Shown here: piece after piece, positions 7,144 to 13,239 of the stretch
How the letters are laid out: each line of letters starts with the position of its first letter
How positions within the stretch are numbered: position 1 is the stretch's first letter
DNA from: Verrucomicrobiota bacterium
Lineage (GTDB): Bacteria; Verrucomicrobiota; Verrucomicrobiia; Opitutales; UBA2995
Reading direction: 5' to 3'
Length of the DNA stretch: 13,239 nt
NCBI GenBank assembly: GCA_027297085.1
Contig: JAPUIL010000791.1
Span: 1 to 13,239, forward strand
Made by a program: the position numbers and the translations under genes
Notes under the pieces: generated by a model
The model's input: the letters and a program-made list of their open reading frames with translations, nothing else
Told to the model about the DNA's origin: nothing
The model's database searches: none

Positions 7144-8008
7144 TCAACTGCCGGGGTTGGGGGTGATCGGCGGTGATTTGGGGGCGGATCTGTTGCAGTT
7201 TTTCGCGGGATCTGCCGTGGAGGAAGCCGTAATATCGTAACCGGTGGAAGCCGGAGGTTCCATTTCGGATTCTTCCTGAGCAGTCACTTTTTCGTCCGTT
7301 TCTTCCTCCTGGCTTATTCGGAGACCCTCCATGAGATTCATGGATCCATTTTCGTTGATCAGGATGTTGGCGCGAGGATCGACTAAGGTTATCGCGCCTA
7401 TATTGATGGACATAGGGTCAAGATTCACTGTGATATCGTCGAGACTCATTCGGGTGATGCTTACCAGATTCTGTCCCAATTCTCCTCCAATGACTTCGAG
7501 TCCTGAGAGTGAAAAACTGCCGTTGAAACCGCCTTTGAGTGAATCGCTTTGGCTAGGAAACTTCGCTGGGATCGGGGTCGGGTAAATCCGTGAGTTGATT
7601 TATGAGATCTGCGATGTTGATCGAATCGTCCTTGTTTACTTGAAGTCGAACGAATGGATGGGTTAGTTCGAGCTCCTTGAAATGGTATTCGCCTTTGAAA
7701 AGGAATGAAAGCGCCTGGACATTGGCGTGGGCGAGGTCGAATGAGAGCAGTTTTTCTCCATCGGTGTCAGTAATCTCAAAGCCCACCATGGTCCCGGAAA
7801 GCGTGAAGGGATTGAGCTTGAGGTGGTCGAGTCTTGTTTCGCGACCTGTCAATTCGGCGACTGTCTGAACAATGCGTGGCCGCGCGAGCCAGGGGACAAC
7901 CACGAATCCGGTCAGGGCATACAGTCCTAGCAGAACGGTAACTATGGTGAGAACCATGCGGGTTCGTGTGCTGAATAGAAACCTGGAAATTGATACCTTC
8001 AAAGTCAT
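7144..8008 (-). pseudogene. Broken DUF748 (AsmA-like) envelope protein gene
   Basis: The first frame (8008 to 7553, 151 aa) has a membrane anchor at about residues 18-40 and a DUF748-like start. This includes LNPFTLSGTMVGFEI and HPFVRLQVNKDDSINIADLI, ending DPDPSEVS then TAG. The next frame continues without a gap from about 7554 (SQSDSLKGGFNGSFSLSGLE, then VDPRANILINENGSMNL at about 7400-7350). It runs to a stop at 7144 through a tail that no longer looks like the family. DUF748 proteins are usually much longer envelope-spanning proteins, so the gene seems both frameshifted near 7553 and truncated. AGGAG lies only 1 nt before the ATG but 6 nt before an in-frame TTG two codons later, which may be the original start. 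A truncated two-piece protein cannot be excluded. Confidence 0.68.
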
Positions 8009-8153
8009 GCTCCTAAATTAGAACAGGTATAGTGAAAGCGCAGCTACATTTTGACCTAAGCTTTTCCTATGGTTTCTCAATTTTCTAACCGGAATTTTGT
8101 GGGTGCTTATAATAACCTTCCTATATTTTCAGATCTTTCAAATGAGCCGTCTT
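8009..8153. other. Short intergenic spacer
   Basis: AT-rich, 145 bp between the glycosyltransferase stop and the DUF748 start on the same strand. No convincing terminator, promoter or modC remnant was found in either orientation. Confidence 0.5.
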
Positions 8154-8981
8154 CTATCGCACCGTAATCTTTTGGATCGTACCGATTTCTGCGGCTGTGG
8201 TTGAAAACGTCGAATAATAGGACCCCAGAATTTTCTTCGTTTTTGATAGCAAAAATAAATCGATCACGGCGGATTGCATTCCAGAGGTTGTATGACGGCT
8301 CAACTCTTTCTGGGTAACGCTGATTCTTCCTCTATATTTTTCATAAAAAAGTTTTTCTGTTTCACGGCAATCCGTGCTCAAAAAAAAGTTGAAGCTGTCA
8401 TCTTCCTTAATCCGTTCATCCAGCAATGATACAAACTTGCTGGTTGGGCTGTGATGTTTAGACTTAGGGTTATCTCCCATCCGTATATGAACTCCCACCG
8501 TGTGTTCGTTAAAATTTTCGCCGGCGAAGTCTTTTATCCTCTTTGAAATATCAGGAAGAGGTTTAAACATCGAAAAGTTTAAAGACTCGGATAAATAAAA
8601 TTTTGCAAAGGATGTTATTACAACCTGCTTGCCTTTCATTTGATTTATTTGGTTTGGATTGCGCAAAGTATCTGTATCGAGAGATTCCAAAACAAACTCA
8701 TAGCGCCTCCGGATCAGTTTTCTCAATAGGCTAATTCTGGTTCTGCCAACAAGGGCAAATTGAAATTTTGTAACAAGGAATGATGAATCAGTAAGATCCG
8801 ATAAGGTGATATCCTGAAAGTCTTCAAAGAGCTCGCCGAACTTCGTTTGTAACCCCGGATCTTTCGCCCACACAACTCGGAGTTTCGATCCTATGTCATC
8901 AGCCAGCACTTTTGCTGACGCTATTGCCCGCATTCGATTACAAAGACCGTTCAACGGAATAAAATGTATCTTTCCTGACAT
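8154..8981 (-). CDS. NodZ/O-fucosyltransferase-like glycosyltransferase
   Basis: 275 aa, no signal peptide, so a cytoplasmic sugar transferase by appearance. Near the N-terminus is PLNGLCNRMRAIASAKVLA (9-27), the loop typical of GT-B fucosyltransferase-like enzymes. The central HIRMGDN (165-171) corresponds to the family motif HxRxxD/N for the GDP-sugar, followed by STD (202-204). The C-terminal block with ILGSYYSTFS (251-260) and TTAAEIG matches the third motif. Donor (GDP-fucose by precedent) and acceptor are unknown. The start at 8981 fits the motif-containing region and lies 2 bp after the modB stop; a longer frame to 9062 overlaps modB and is rejected. It occupies the usual position of modC. 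Its base composition looks more AT-rich than modA and modB, suggesting later acquisition. Confidence 0.75.
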   Translation of the reverse strand: MSGKIHFIPLNGLCNRMRAIASAKVLADDIGSKLRVVWAKDPGLQTKFGELFEDFQDITLSDLTDSSFLVTKFQFALVGRTRISLLRKLIRRRYEFVLESLDTDTLRNPNQINQMKGKQVVITSFAKFYLSESLNFSMFKPLPDISKRIKDFAGENFNEHTVGVHIRMGDNPKSKHHSPTSKFVSLLDERIKEDDSFNFFLSTDCRETEKLFYEKYRGRISVTQKELSRHTTSGMQSAVIDLFLLSKTKKILGSYYSTFSTTAAEIGTIQKITVR

Positions 8982-8983
8982 TT

Positions 8984-9634
8984 TTAATGATTCGTCTCCA
9001 TGCGGGTCACGAAAAAAATCACAGCCAGAGAGACACTGAAGGAAACTCCCGCGAAGATCCAAGCGGCGGTTAAATTGCCGGCCTCAACGTTAAAGTAAAC
9101 AGCTAGAGGAATGGTTTGGGTACGACCTGGGATATTACCGGCAATCATCAACGTGGCGCCAAATTCACCCAGGGAACGAATGAAGCATAACAGTAAACTC
9201 GCGGCGACTCCTGGTCTGGCCAGAGGAATTAGTACGCGCCATAGCAGACCACTTTCTGAGACGCCATCTAAACGGGCCGAATCCAGCATGTCGGGATCAA
9301 CCTGTTTGAAAGCGGCTCTGAGAGTCATGTAGGCCAATGGGAAGGAAATAACCGCGGCAGCGATAACGGCAGCCGGCCAGGTGAAGATAATGGAAATACC
9401 CAACTGATGCAGCCCCTGGCCAATAGGAGATTGATGACCGAAAACAAAGAGCAGGATCAAGCCAATTACCGTCGGGGGCATGGCGACGGGAAGCATGAGA
9501 AACGCATCCAGCCAATAAAGACTGGGCCTATCTTTTCCATTGCGCCACCAGGCGGCGTGTATGCCAAGCAACATGGCAAGCAGGGAAGCCGCCTGGGCCG
9601 TTTTAAGAGAAATCCAGATGGGAGAAAGGTCCAT
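8984..9634 (-). CDS. modB: Molybdate ABC transporter permease
   Basis: 216 aa inner-membrane channel subunit for molybdate (or tungstate) import. About five hydrophobic segments are visible (roughly 10-30, 43-66, 78-103, 141-165 and 188-210). The EAA loop ARLDGVSESGLLWRVLIPLA (120-139) with its conserved Gly is the docking site for the ATPase. RSLGEFGATLMIAGNIPGRT (153-172) is strongly ModB-like. The start at MDLSPIWISLKTAQAAS aligns with the family. The open frame extends upstream to 9751 but that part overlaps modA and is not ModB-like. It follows modA by 25 bp, with GAGG 16 nt before the ATG. The gene looks intact, yet no ModC ATPase is encoded next to it, so it must borrow one or be inactive. 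Confidence 0.9.
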   Translation of the reverse strand: MDLSPIWISLKTAQAASLLAMLLGIHAAWWRNGKDRPSLYWLDAFLMLPVAMPPTVIGLILLFVFGHQSPIGQGLHQLGISIIFTWPAAVIAAAVISFPLAYMTLRAAFKQVDPDMLDSARLDGVSESGLLWRVLIPLARPGVAASLLLCFIRSLGEFGATLMIAGNIPGRTQTIPLAVYFNVEAGNLTAAWIFAGVSFSVSLAVIFFVTRMETNH

Positions 9635-9659
9635 CGCAACTATTCGAAAGCCTCGTTGT

Positions 9660-10436
9660 TCAATCAACAACCTGAAAATCATTATCAACCCAAATTTTTT
9701 TAGCCTCCGAGCTTTGCAGCAAGGCCAGGAAATTCCGCGCCTCCGCTTCATGCCGTGTACTTTTGGGAATGGCGAATGTGTACCGGATTCGAGGGTACTT
9801 ATCCTGATCAGGTATCAGTAGAACCCGAACTTTATCGGACAGTGTGAGGCTGGATTGGTAAATTATGCCCGCTTCCAGGTGATGGTTCTCCACGGCCCGT
9901 AACACCTGTTGTTCGTTTTTTAGAAAAACGAGGCGGTTTTCCAGCCTATTGAGATAGCCTTCATTCTCCAGCCAGGCATGTGCGTATTCTCCAACTGGCA
10001 CGGACTCAAAAGTTCCCACCGCCAGGTCTTTGGACGCGTTATTCAAAAACGCTTCGAAGGAGGTTAATGTGGACGCCTTAGGCGTTATCACTACCAGAAA
10101 GTTTCCCAGAAAGGAACTCCTTCCGTTTTCCAGGAGCAACCCACGCTTATCCTGTTCGTCGATCCATTTGTTATTCGCGGATAAGAACAAGTCCACAGAA
10201 GCTCCATTGATTATCTGCTGGGCAAGGGCACCGGAGCTGCCAAAGTTTACCCTGATCCGGTAGGCAGGCGACTGAGAGAGGTGTAAATTGAGCTGATCTT
10301 GCAGCGGCATTGTCAAGCTGGAGGCGGCGGATACGAGGAGGGAAGTTTCTTTTGGTGAACAGCCGCAAATTCCGCCCCAAAGCGACAGTCCCACTAGTGT
10401 GATTGCCGGTTGGAATTGTAGCCGAGGTAAAATCAT
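9660..10436 (-). CDS. modA: Molybdate-binding lipoprotein
   Basis: 258 aa periplasmic binding protein for molybdate or tungstate. The N-terminus has a signal sequence with lipobox-like ICGC and the lipidated Cys at 26. Ligand-loop motifs are present: SAASSL (36-41), NFGSSGALAQQI (64-75), DLFLSANNKWID (82-93), VPVGEYA (146-152) and the Tyr of IIYQSS (Y193), which in ModA contacts the oxyanion. Full family length. The ATG overlaps, as ATGA, the stop of an upstream in-frame tail (see 10433-10543), suggesting that modA was once coupled to another gene. modB follows on the same strand. No ModE-type operator was seen upstream. Confidence 0.9.
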   Translation of the reverse strand: MILPRLQFQPAITLVGLSLWGGICGCSPKETSLLVSAASSLTMPLQDQLNLHLSQSPAYRIRVNFGSSGALAQQIINGASVDLFLSANNKWIDEQDKRGLLLENGRSSFLGNFLVVITPKASTLTSFEAFLNNASKDLAVGTFESVPVGEYAHAWLENEGYLNRLENRLVFLKNEQQVLRAVENHHLEAGIIYQSSLTLSDKVRVLLIPDQDKYPRIRYTFAIPKSTRHEAEARNFLALLQSSEAKKIWVDNDFQVVD

Positions 10437-10543
10437 GTTTTCAGGATTTCGGGAAAGCCAGGCAGGTCAATAACTGGAAAGGGCTCACCTAAAATGGAGT
10501 TTTCCACCACTGGTTTGTGACTTCCAGTAAAAAATTTCCTTCT
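10433..10543 (-). pseudogene. Orphan C-terminal gene tail coupled to modA
   Basis: Directly after the TAG stop of the sulfotransferase, the same frame stays open for 36 codons. It contains HKPVVENSILGEPFP and VIDLPGFPEILKT, then ends TGA inside the modA start (ATGA overlap). The composition (acidic, Pro-rich, no low complexity) and the 4-bp overlap look like the true end of a former upstream gene of the mod operon, perhaps removed when the sulfotransferase arrived. I do not recognise the family. It may also be chance, or a sulfotransferase C-terminus cut by one stop codon. Confidence 0.4.
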
Positions 10544-11473
10544 CTATTTACCAGTTGGATACTCTTGAGGGTACTGTTGAATTCCAGCCTCCGGGAAATA
10601 TTTAGTCACCAGCTTGTTATTACTATAGAAGATTGGAGCTAATTTTTTAACTGCATCGAGTTCAGCATCCAGAGCATCTGAGAACCCATAGTTTAGTGTG
10701 TGAATAAGCTTTCTAAAACACTTTGCGAGCAGTTTGTTTCCCATGTATCTAGTTGAATTGGCGTAGCGAATATAGTGCAGGTCACTTGGGATTAGAGGTG
10801 TGTTTAAACGGTCTTCCCAAACTATTTTTCCAGCCAGCGAGTTCGAGGGTTTTATAAATTCTTCCATTTCTCCAAGCACTTTTTCCGGATTATGAACAAA
10901 GTCTTCAAACAAAAGAATTTTTACTTCATCAAACAGAGATGTATAAAGTTTTAATAGCTCGAAATAAAAAACGTAATGAGGAGAGAATCCAAGGGATGTG
11001 GAGCCGTAAAATGGATCTTTCCCATCGGAATCGATGTACTTTTGGGGTTGATAGATGAATTCTTCAAAGGGTTTTATGCCCTGGGTAAACCCCTTGATGT
11101 ATTGATGATACGAAGAATAGATACATGAAGTTTGACCGCGCAGGAAAACCATAATCCGCGCATTTGGCATGAGACTTTTGAGGCGGTTTGCAATGATGCT
11201 TCGGTTTATTACACCTCCAAAGCCAAGAAATCTTCCGCCGAGCCTCTCATCTGAGATAAGGATTTTGTCTCCTTCGAAGCTGTCTATAAGCTTTTTAGTT
11301 TTTTCTGGTTTATAAAATGAATCGTCCGCCAGCTGGAGATGATTAAGTTCCACAAAAGATCTAACCTCTGCAATCCCGGGATAATTTAAACCCTGGAACC
11401 GAGGAAAAACCGTTTTTTGAAAAAAACTGGATGCAGTTTTTGCTAGCCCTATATGGATAATGTAGTCCTTCAT
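10544..11473 (-). CDS. Sulfotransferase (PAPS-dependent)
   Basis: 309 aa cytoplasmic-looking enzyme expected to move sulfate from PAPS to a sugar or other hydroxyl. The N-terminal HIGLAKTASSFFQK (7-20) is the 5'-phosphosulfate-binding loop. IMVFLRGQTSCIYSSYHQYI (107-126) is the 3'-phosphate-binding segment with R112 and S120 eight residues apart as in the family. LLFEDFVHNPEKVLGEM (187-203) is the usual downstream block. Length is normal. The ATG at 11473 has no Shine-Dalgarno. Composition looks AT-richer than modA and modB. It lies upstream of modA on the same strand, 108 bp from it, and pairs by theme with the fucosyltransferase-like gene beyond modB: both could decorate a surface glycan. 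Acceptor unknown. Confidence 0.85.
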   Translation of the reverse strand: MKDYIIHIGLAKTASSFFQKTVFPRFQGLNYPGIAEVRSFVELNHLQLADDSFYKPEKTKKLIDSFEGDKILISDERLGGRFLGFGGVINRSIIANRLKSLMPNARIMVFLRGQTSCIYSSYHQYIKGFTQGIKPFEEFIYQPQKYIDSDGKDPFYGSTSLGFSPHYVFYFELLKLYTSLFDEVKILLFEDFVHNPEKVLGEMEEFIKPSNSLAGKIVWEDRLNTPLIPSDLHYIRYANSTRYMGNKLLAKCFRKLIHTLNYGFSDALDAELDAVKKLAPIFYSNNKLVTKYFPEAGIQQYPQEYPTGK

Positions 11474-11539
11474 CGGGCTGTAATTTTGGGTTTCTCAGCC
11501 AATGTTGACTTTAGTGATGTCTGCGGCTCGTGGTGTCAA

Positions 11540-11692
11540 TCACCTCTCTTGGTTGTCCTCGCCTGCAGCCCAGGCTATGTATGTATCGGCCCTTTGGTCC
11601 GAGAAGACTAACAGGTCTTCTTTAAACTTGTAGATACCCCGATGCTTGTGTCGGGGAGTTTCACTTAACTGAGTCCCTATCTTTATCGGCAT
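11540..11692 (-). CDS. Possible small ORF, 50 aa, unrecognised
   Basis: ATG at 11692 to TGA at 11540. The second half, GIYKFKEDLLVFSDQRADTY followed by IAWAAGEDNQER, reads like folded-protein sequence rather than random translation, but I do not recognise it. There is no Shine-Dalgarno, and both hairpins of the area lie inside the frame, which argues for noncoding DNA or a fragment of a larger lost gene. Low confidence. Confidence 0.25.
   Translation of the reverse strand: MPIKIGTQLSETPRHKHRGIYKFKEDLLVFSDQRADTYIAWAAGEDNQER
11602..11621. terminator. Hairpin, possible terminator
   Basis: AGAAGAC (11602-11608), six-base loop, GTCTTCT (11615-11621): a perfect 7-bp stem. On the plus strand it is followed by TT and A, a very short U tract, so a terminator is only possible. 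Confidence 0.35.
11637..11656. terminator. GC-rich hairpin, possible terminator or repeat
   Basis: CCCCGA (11637-11642), 8-base loop, TCGGGG (11651-11656). Perfect 6-bp GC-rich stem without a convincing T run on either side. Confidence 0.35.
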
Positions 11693-11714
11693 TGTAATTC
11701 ATGCCCGGTTGCTT

Positions 11715-11880
11715 ATGTCAGGCCAGAAAACGATGATGGACAATCCAAGCTGCTGAAGATCTGTCCAGTTGCAGTTCTTCTTATCTGTTACCTGGCAATG
11801 AAACAAGATCACCCTGACTCCCAACTGCGAGGTCTTTGGACGTATTATCTTGAGCGCTTGAAAAGCGGGGATGCCCAGTC
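11715..11880 (-). pseudogene. Scar of a second, diverged modA-modB locus
   Basis: Minus-strand codons around 11830-11855 read SKDLAVG, identical to ModA residues 135-141 of the intact gene. At DNA level 21 of 25 bases match (CGTCCAAAGACCT is exact), and the differences fall at third codon positions. The preceding AAGCG-containing stretch also aligns after a one-base shift (FQAL versus FEAF). Further along, near 11718-11760, another frame reads LQQLGLSIIVFWP, matching LHQLGISIIFTWP of the intact ModB (75-87). So a modA piece is joined to a modB piece by a deletion, with frameshifts: a dead relic of a homologous, not recently duplicated, transporter. Confidence 0.6.
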
Positions 11881-11943
11881 CCACGAACAGTGGTCCTCCT
11901 CACGGGCACCCCCTTAGTAAGTAAAGAAAACGCATTAAGTAGT

Positions 11944-11962
11944 TGTATATAAATGTTATACA
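11944..11962. promoter_or_regulatory. AT-rich dyad upstream of the integrase
   Basis: TGTATA (11944-11949), 7-bp spacer, TATACA (11957-11962): a perfect inverted repeat about 90 bp before the integrase ATG. It may be an operator or recombinase arm site; symmetry alone supports this. Confidence 0.3.
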
Positions 11963-12048
11963 GAATAATAGCCTTAATAAATATTTATTTGGTTGTTGCA
12001 TTTTAGAGTAATTAAGGACAGTTTAATAGGTAAGATATTGGTAAGTAT

Positions 12049-13239
12049 ATGAAAATGACTATTAAAAATAGAGTTTCAATTCCTAGGAAATGGCCGCATG
12101 TGGTTAAGGTTGGAAGTGTTTCAGTCAAAATCTCAAGAGTGAAATTAAGGTCTCCCCAAAAAGGATTTACATATAAAGTATATTGGAGTGAAAAGCCCAA
12201 GAAATGGGAGGATGTTCGTAGGGTCAAATTCGAGGATGCTTTGACTATCGCGATGGAAAAAGCTGAGTATCTTAACTCAGCTAGGAGAGCAGCAGATCGA
12301 CTAAGGCTGAATGAGAAAGAAGCCTACATTCTTGCGCAAGATATTGTTGGGAATACGCCGATTGTAGAAGTGGCCAGAGAATGGAAATTGGCTAACAAAT
12401 ATACGAGAGGTCAAGTTGTTGCTGCCGCGAAGGCGTGGCACGATCAGCATCAACATGTAATTGAGCTTCTTGACGTAAATGAAACCGTCCGCCGATTCAG
12501 AGAGGCGAAAGAGAAGAGCGGTTACAGTTGGAAAAAAAACTATCAAAAGAGCATTCCAAGGTTTCAAAAGGATTTCGGGGATAAGGTCATTACGACGATT
12601 ACCTCTAGGCAAATTGGAGAATGGTTGAATCGAAATTTTGCTAATTCCTCATATCGGAATACGATTCAAAGCAAACTTTCTGTCCTATGGTGCTGGGCAA
12701 GGGATTTGGGCTATCTGCCTAGGAATGTTAAAACAGAAGTGGAGTTGATTAAACCTGCTAAGGAAACAACACCTGAGCGTGGAATAATAAGCCCAACTAC
12801 CTTTAGAGAGCTTCTTTTCTTAATTCGCGACCACCATTTGCACTATCTCCCTGTCATTGTGCTATCTGGGTTTTGTGGTCTAAGAACTGACGAGGTAGAG
12901 AATCAAAAATGGAAAGACGTGTTTTTAGACCACAAGAAAATAGGTGTTACAAAAGCTAAAGCAGGAACCCCAAGTTACAGGCATGTTTCAATTTGTGATG
13001 AGGCAATCGAGTGGTTGATAGTTTGTCCTAAAAGAAAGGATGGGAATATTTGCACTAAACGAGCCATGGAGCGCGTTAGGGGGATCGCTAGAGAGAATGC
13101 AATTTCATTGCCGAAAAACTGTCTCAGGCATTCGTTTATTTCCTACCATGTTGTGTTAAATGAGATGAAGGATACCGAGAACGAGGCTGGAACTAGTGCA
13201 AGGCAAATTCACAAACACTATCGCGAGATTGTGGATAAA
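12049..13239 (+). CDS. Tyrosine recombinase / phage-type integrase (3' end outside window)
   Basis: 397 codons open to the window edge. The N-terminal 130 residues are basic and probably bind arm-type sites. Residues about 150-245 form the core-binding domain. The catalytic domain shows R279 (FCGLRTDEVE), K304 (KAKAGT), R360 (NCLRHSF) and the nucleophile Y391 (HKHYREI). The two usual histidines are replaced: N357 stands at the H of HxxR, and T382 at the H of LGH. The protein ends YREIVDK, just after the Tyr, so few codons are missing. Start at ATG 12049 with GGTAAG as a poor Shine-Dalgarno; ATG at 12055 is an alternative. It reads out of the window, away from the mod region, so any element it mobilises may lie mostly to the right. 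Confidence 0.85.
   Translation, partial: MKMTIKNRVSIPRKWPHVVKVGSVSVKISRVKLRSPQKGFTYKVYWSEKPKKWEDVRRVKFEDALTIAMEKAEYLNSARRAADRLRLNEKEAYILAQDIVGNTPIVEVAREWKLANKYTRGQVVAAAKAWHDQHQHVIELLDVNETVRRFREAKEKSGYSWKKNYQKSIPRFQKDFGDKVITTITSRQIGEWLNRNFANSSYRNTIQSKLSVLWCWARDLGYLPRNVKTEVELIKPAKETTPERGIISPTTFRELLFLIRDHHLHYLPVIVLSGFCGLRTDEVENQKWKDVFLDHKKIGVTKAKAGTPSYRHVSICDEAIEWLIVCPKRKDGNICTKRAMERVRGIARENAISLPKNCLRHSFISYHVVLNEMKDTENEAGTSARQIHKHYREIVDK

Larger units (their letters stand above)
11474..12048. other. Decay zone and integrase leader
   Basis: 575 bp without a secure gene. It holds a possible 50-codon frame, two hairpins, a modA-modB scar and an AT-rich stretch from about 11925 leading to the integrase (all listed separately). 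No tRNA gene or duplicated attachment core was found by eye. Confidence 0.55.

Noticed and set aside
7055..7240. 61-aa plus-strand frame after the REP pair
   Set aside because: Antisense to the tail of the broken DUF748 gene and without homology; likely a by-product of GC-rich sequence.
8982..9062. Longer glycosyltransferase start at 9062
   Set aside because: The extension is translated from the modB coding end; the ATG at 8981 sits just before the conserved N-terminal motif.
8984..9751. Longer modB start at 9751
   Set aside because: The extra 39 residues overlap the end of modA in another frame and are not ModB-like; the ATG at 9634 fits the family.
10437..10543. Possible ModE operator or Moco riboswitch before modA
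   Set aside because: No ModE-type palindrome or riboswitch-like structure was visible; the segment reads better as a coding tail.
11885..12048. tRNA gene or attachment duplication next to the integrase
   Set aside because: No cloverleaf, T-loop motif or repeated core could be found within the window.
12012..12612. Antisense frames within the integrase gene
   Set aside because: Opposite to the strongly supported recombinase; hydrophobic composition is the expected mirror of its AT-rich codons.

Overview
The window looks like chromosomal DNA of a Gram-negative bacterium of the Verrucomicrobiota, most likely the Opitutae / Puniceicoccales side. This is inferred from a DUF5069 protein, a family I know mainly from Verrucomicrobia, from lipoprotein-type binding proteins, and from short palindromic REP-like repeats. 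No rRNA, tRNA or CRISPR array was seen.

Layout. (1) 1-1636, minus strand: an oligopeptide-binding lipoprotein (OppA type), cut by the window edge close to its C-terminus. (2) 1637-1923: a divergent intergenic region with an inverted REP-like pair. (3) 1924-3884, plus strand: a NatA/NatB-type ABC exporter with overlapping genes. (4) 3885-4169: a probable MITE-like element with 13-bp perfect terminal inverted repeats, starting directly after the natB stop codon. (5) 4204-6476, plus strand: a DUF5069 protein and a divergent IlvD/Edd-family dehydratase. (6) 6477-7143: a gene-poor repeat zone holding a frameshifted C-terminal relic of a HigB-type toxin, an imperfect long inverted repeat, a GC-rich hairpin and a second REP-like pair. 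(7) 7144-8008, minus strand: a broken DUF748/AsmA-like gene. (8) 8154-11473, minus strand: sulfotransferase, then modA, modB and a NodZ-like glycosyltransferase. There is no modC; the glycosyltransferase occupies its usual place 2 bp after modB. (9) 11474-12048: a decay zone with a scar of a second, diverged modA-modB locus, two hairpins and an AT-rich leader. (10) 12049 to the end, plus strand: a tyrosine recombinase, nearly complete, probably marking the start of an integrated element that continues beyond the window.

The genes do not form one new pathway. The strongest signal is rearrangement of a molybdate-transport locus. modA and modB are intact and flanked by two AT-richer glycan-modifying genes (sulfotransferase, fucosyltransferase-like). 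modC is absent. An orphan in-frame C-terminal tail is translationally coupled to modA, and a second decayed modAB scar lies next to an integrase. Together with the toxin relic, the broken DUF748 gene, the MITE-like element and the REP pairs, this describes a plastic accessory region. I found no convincing undescribed defence or genetic system.
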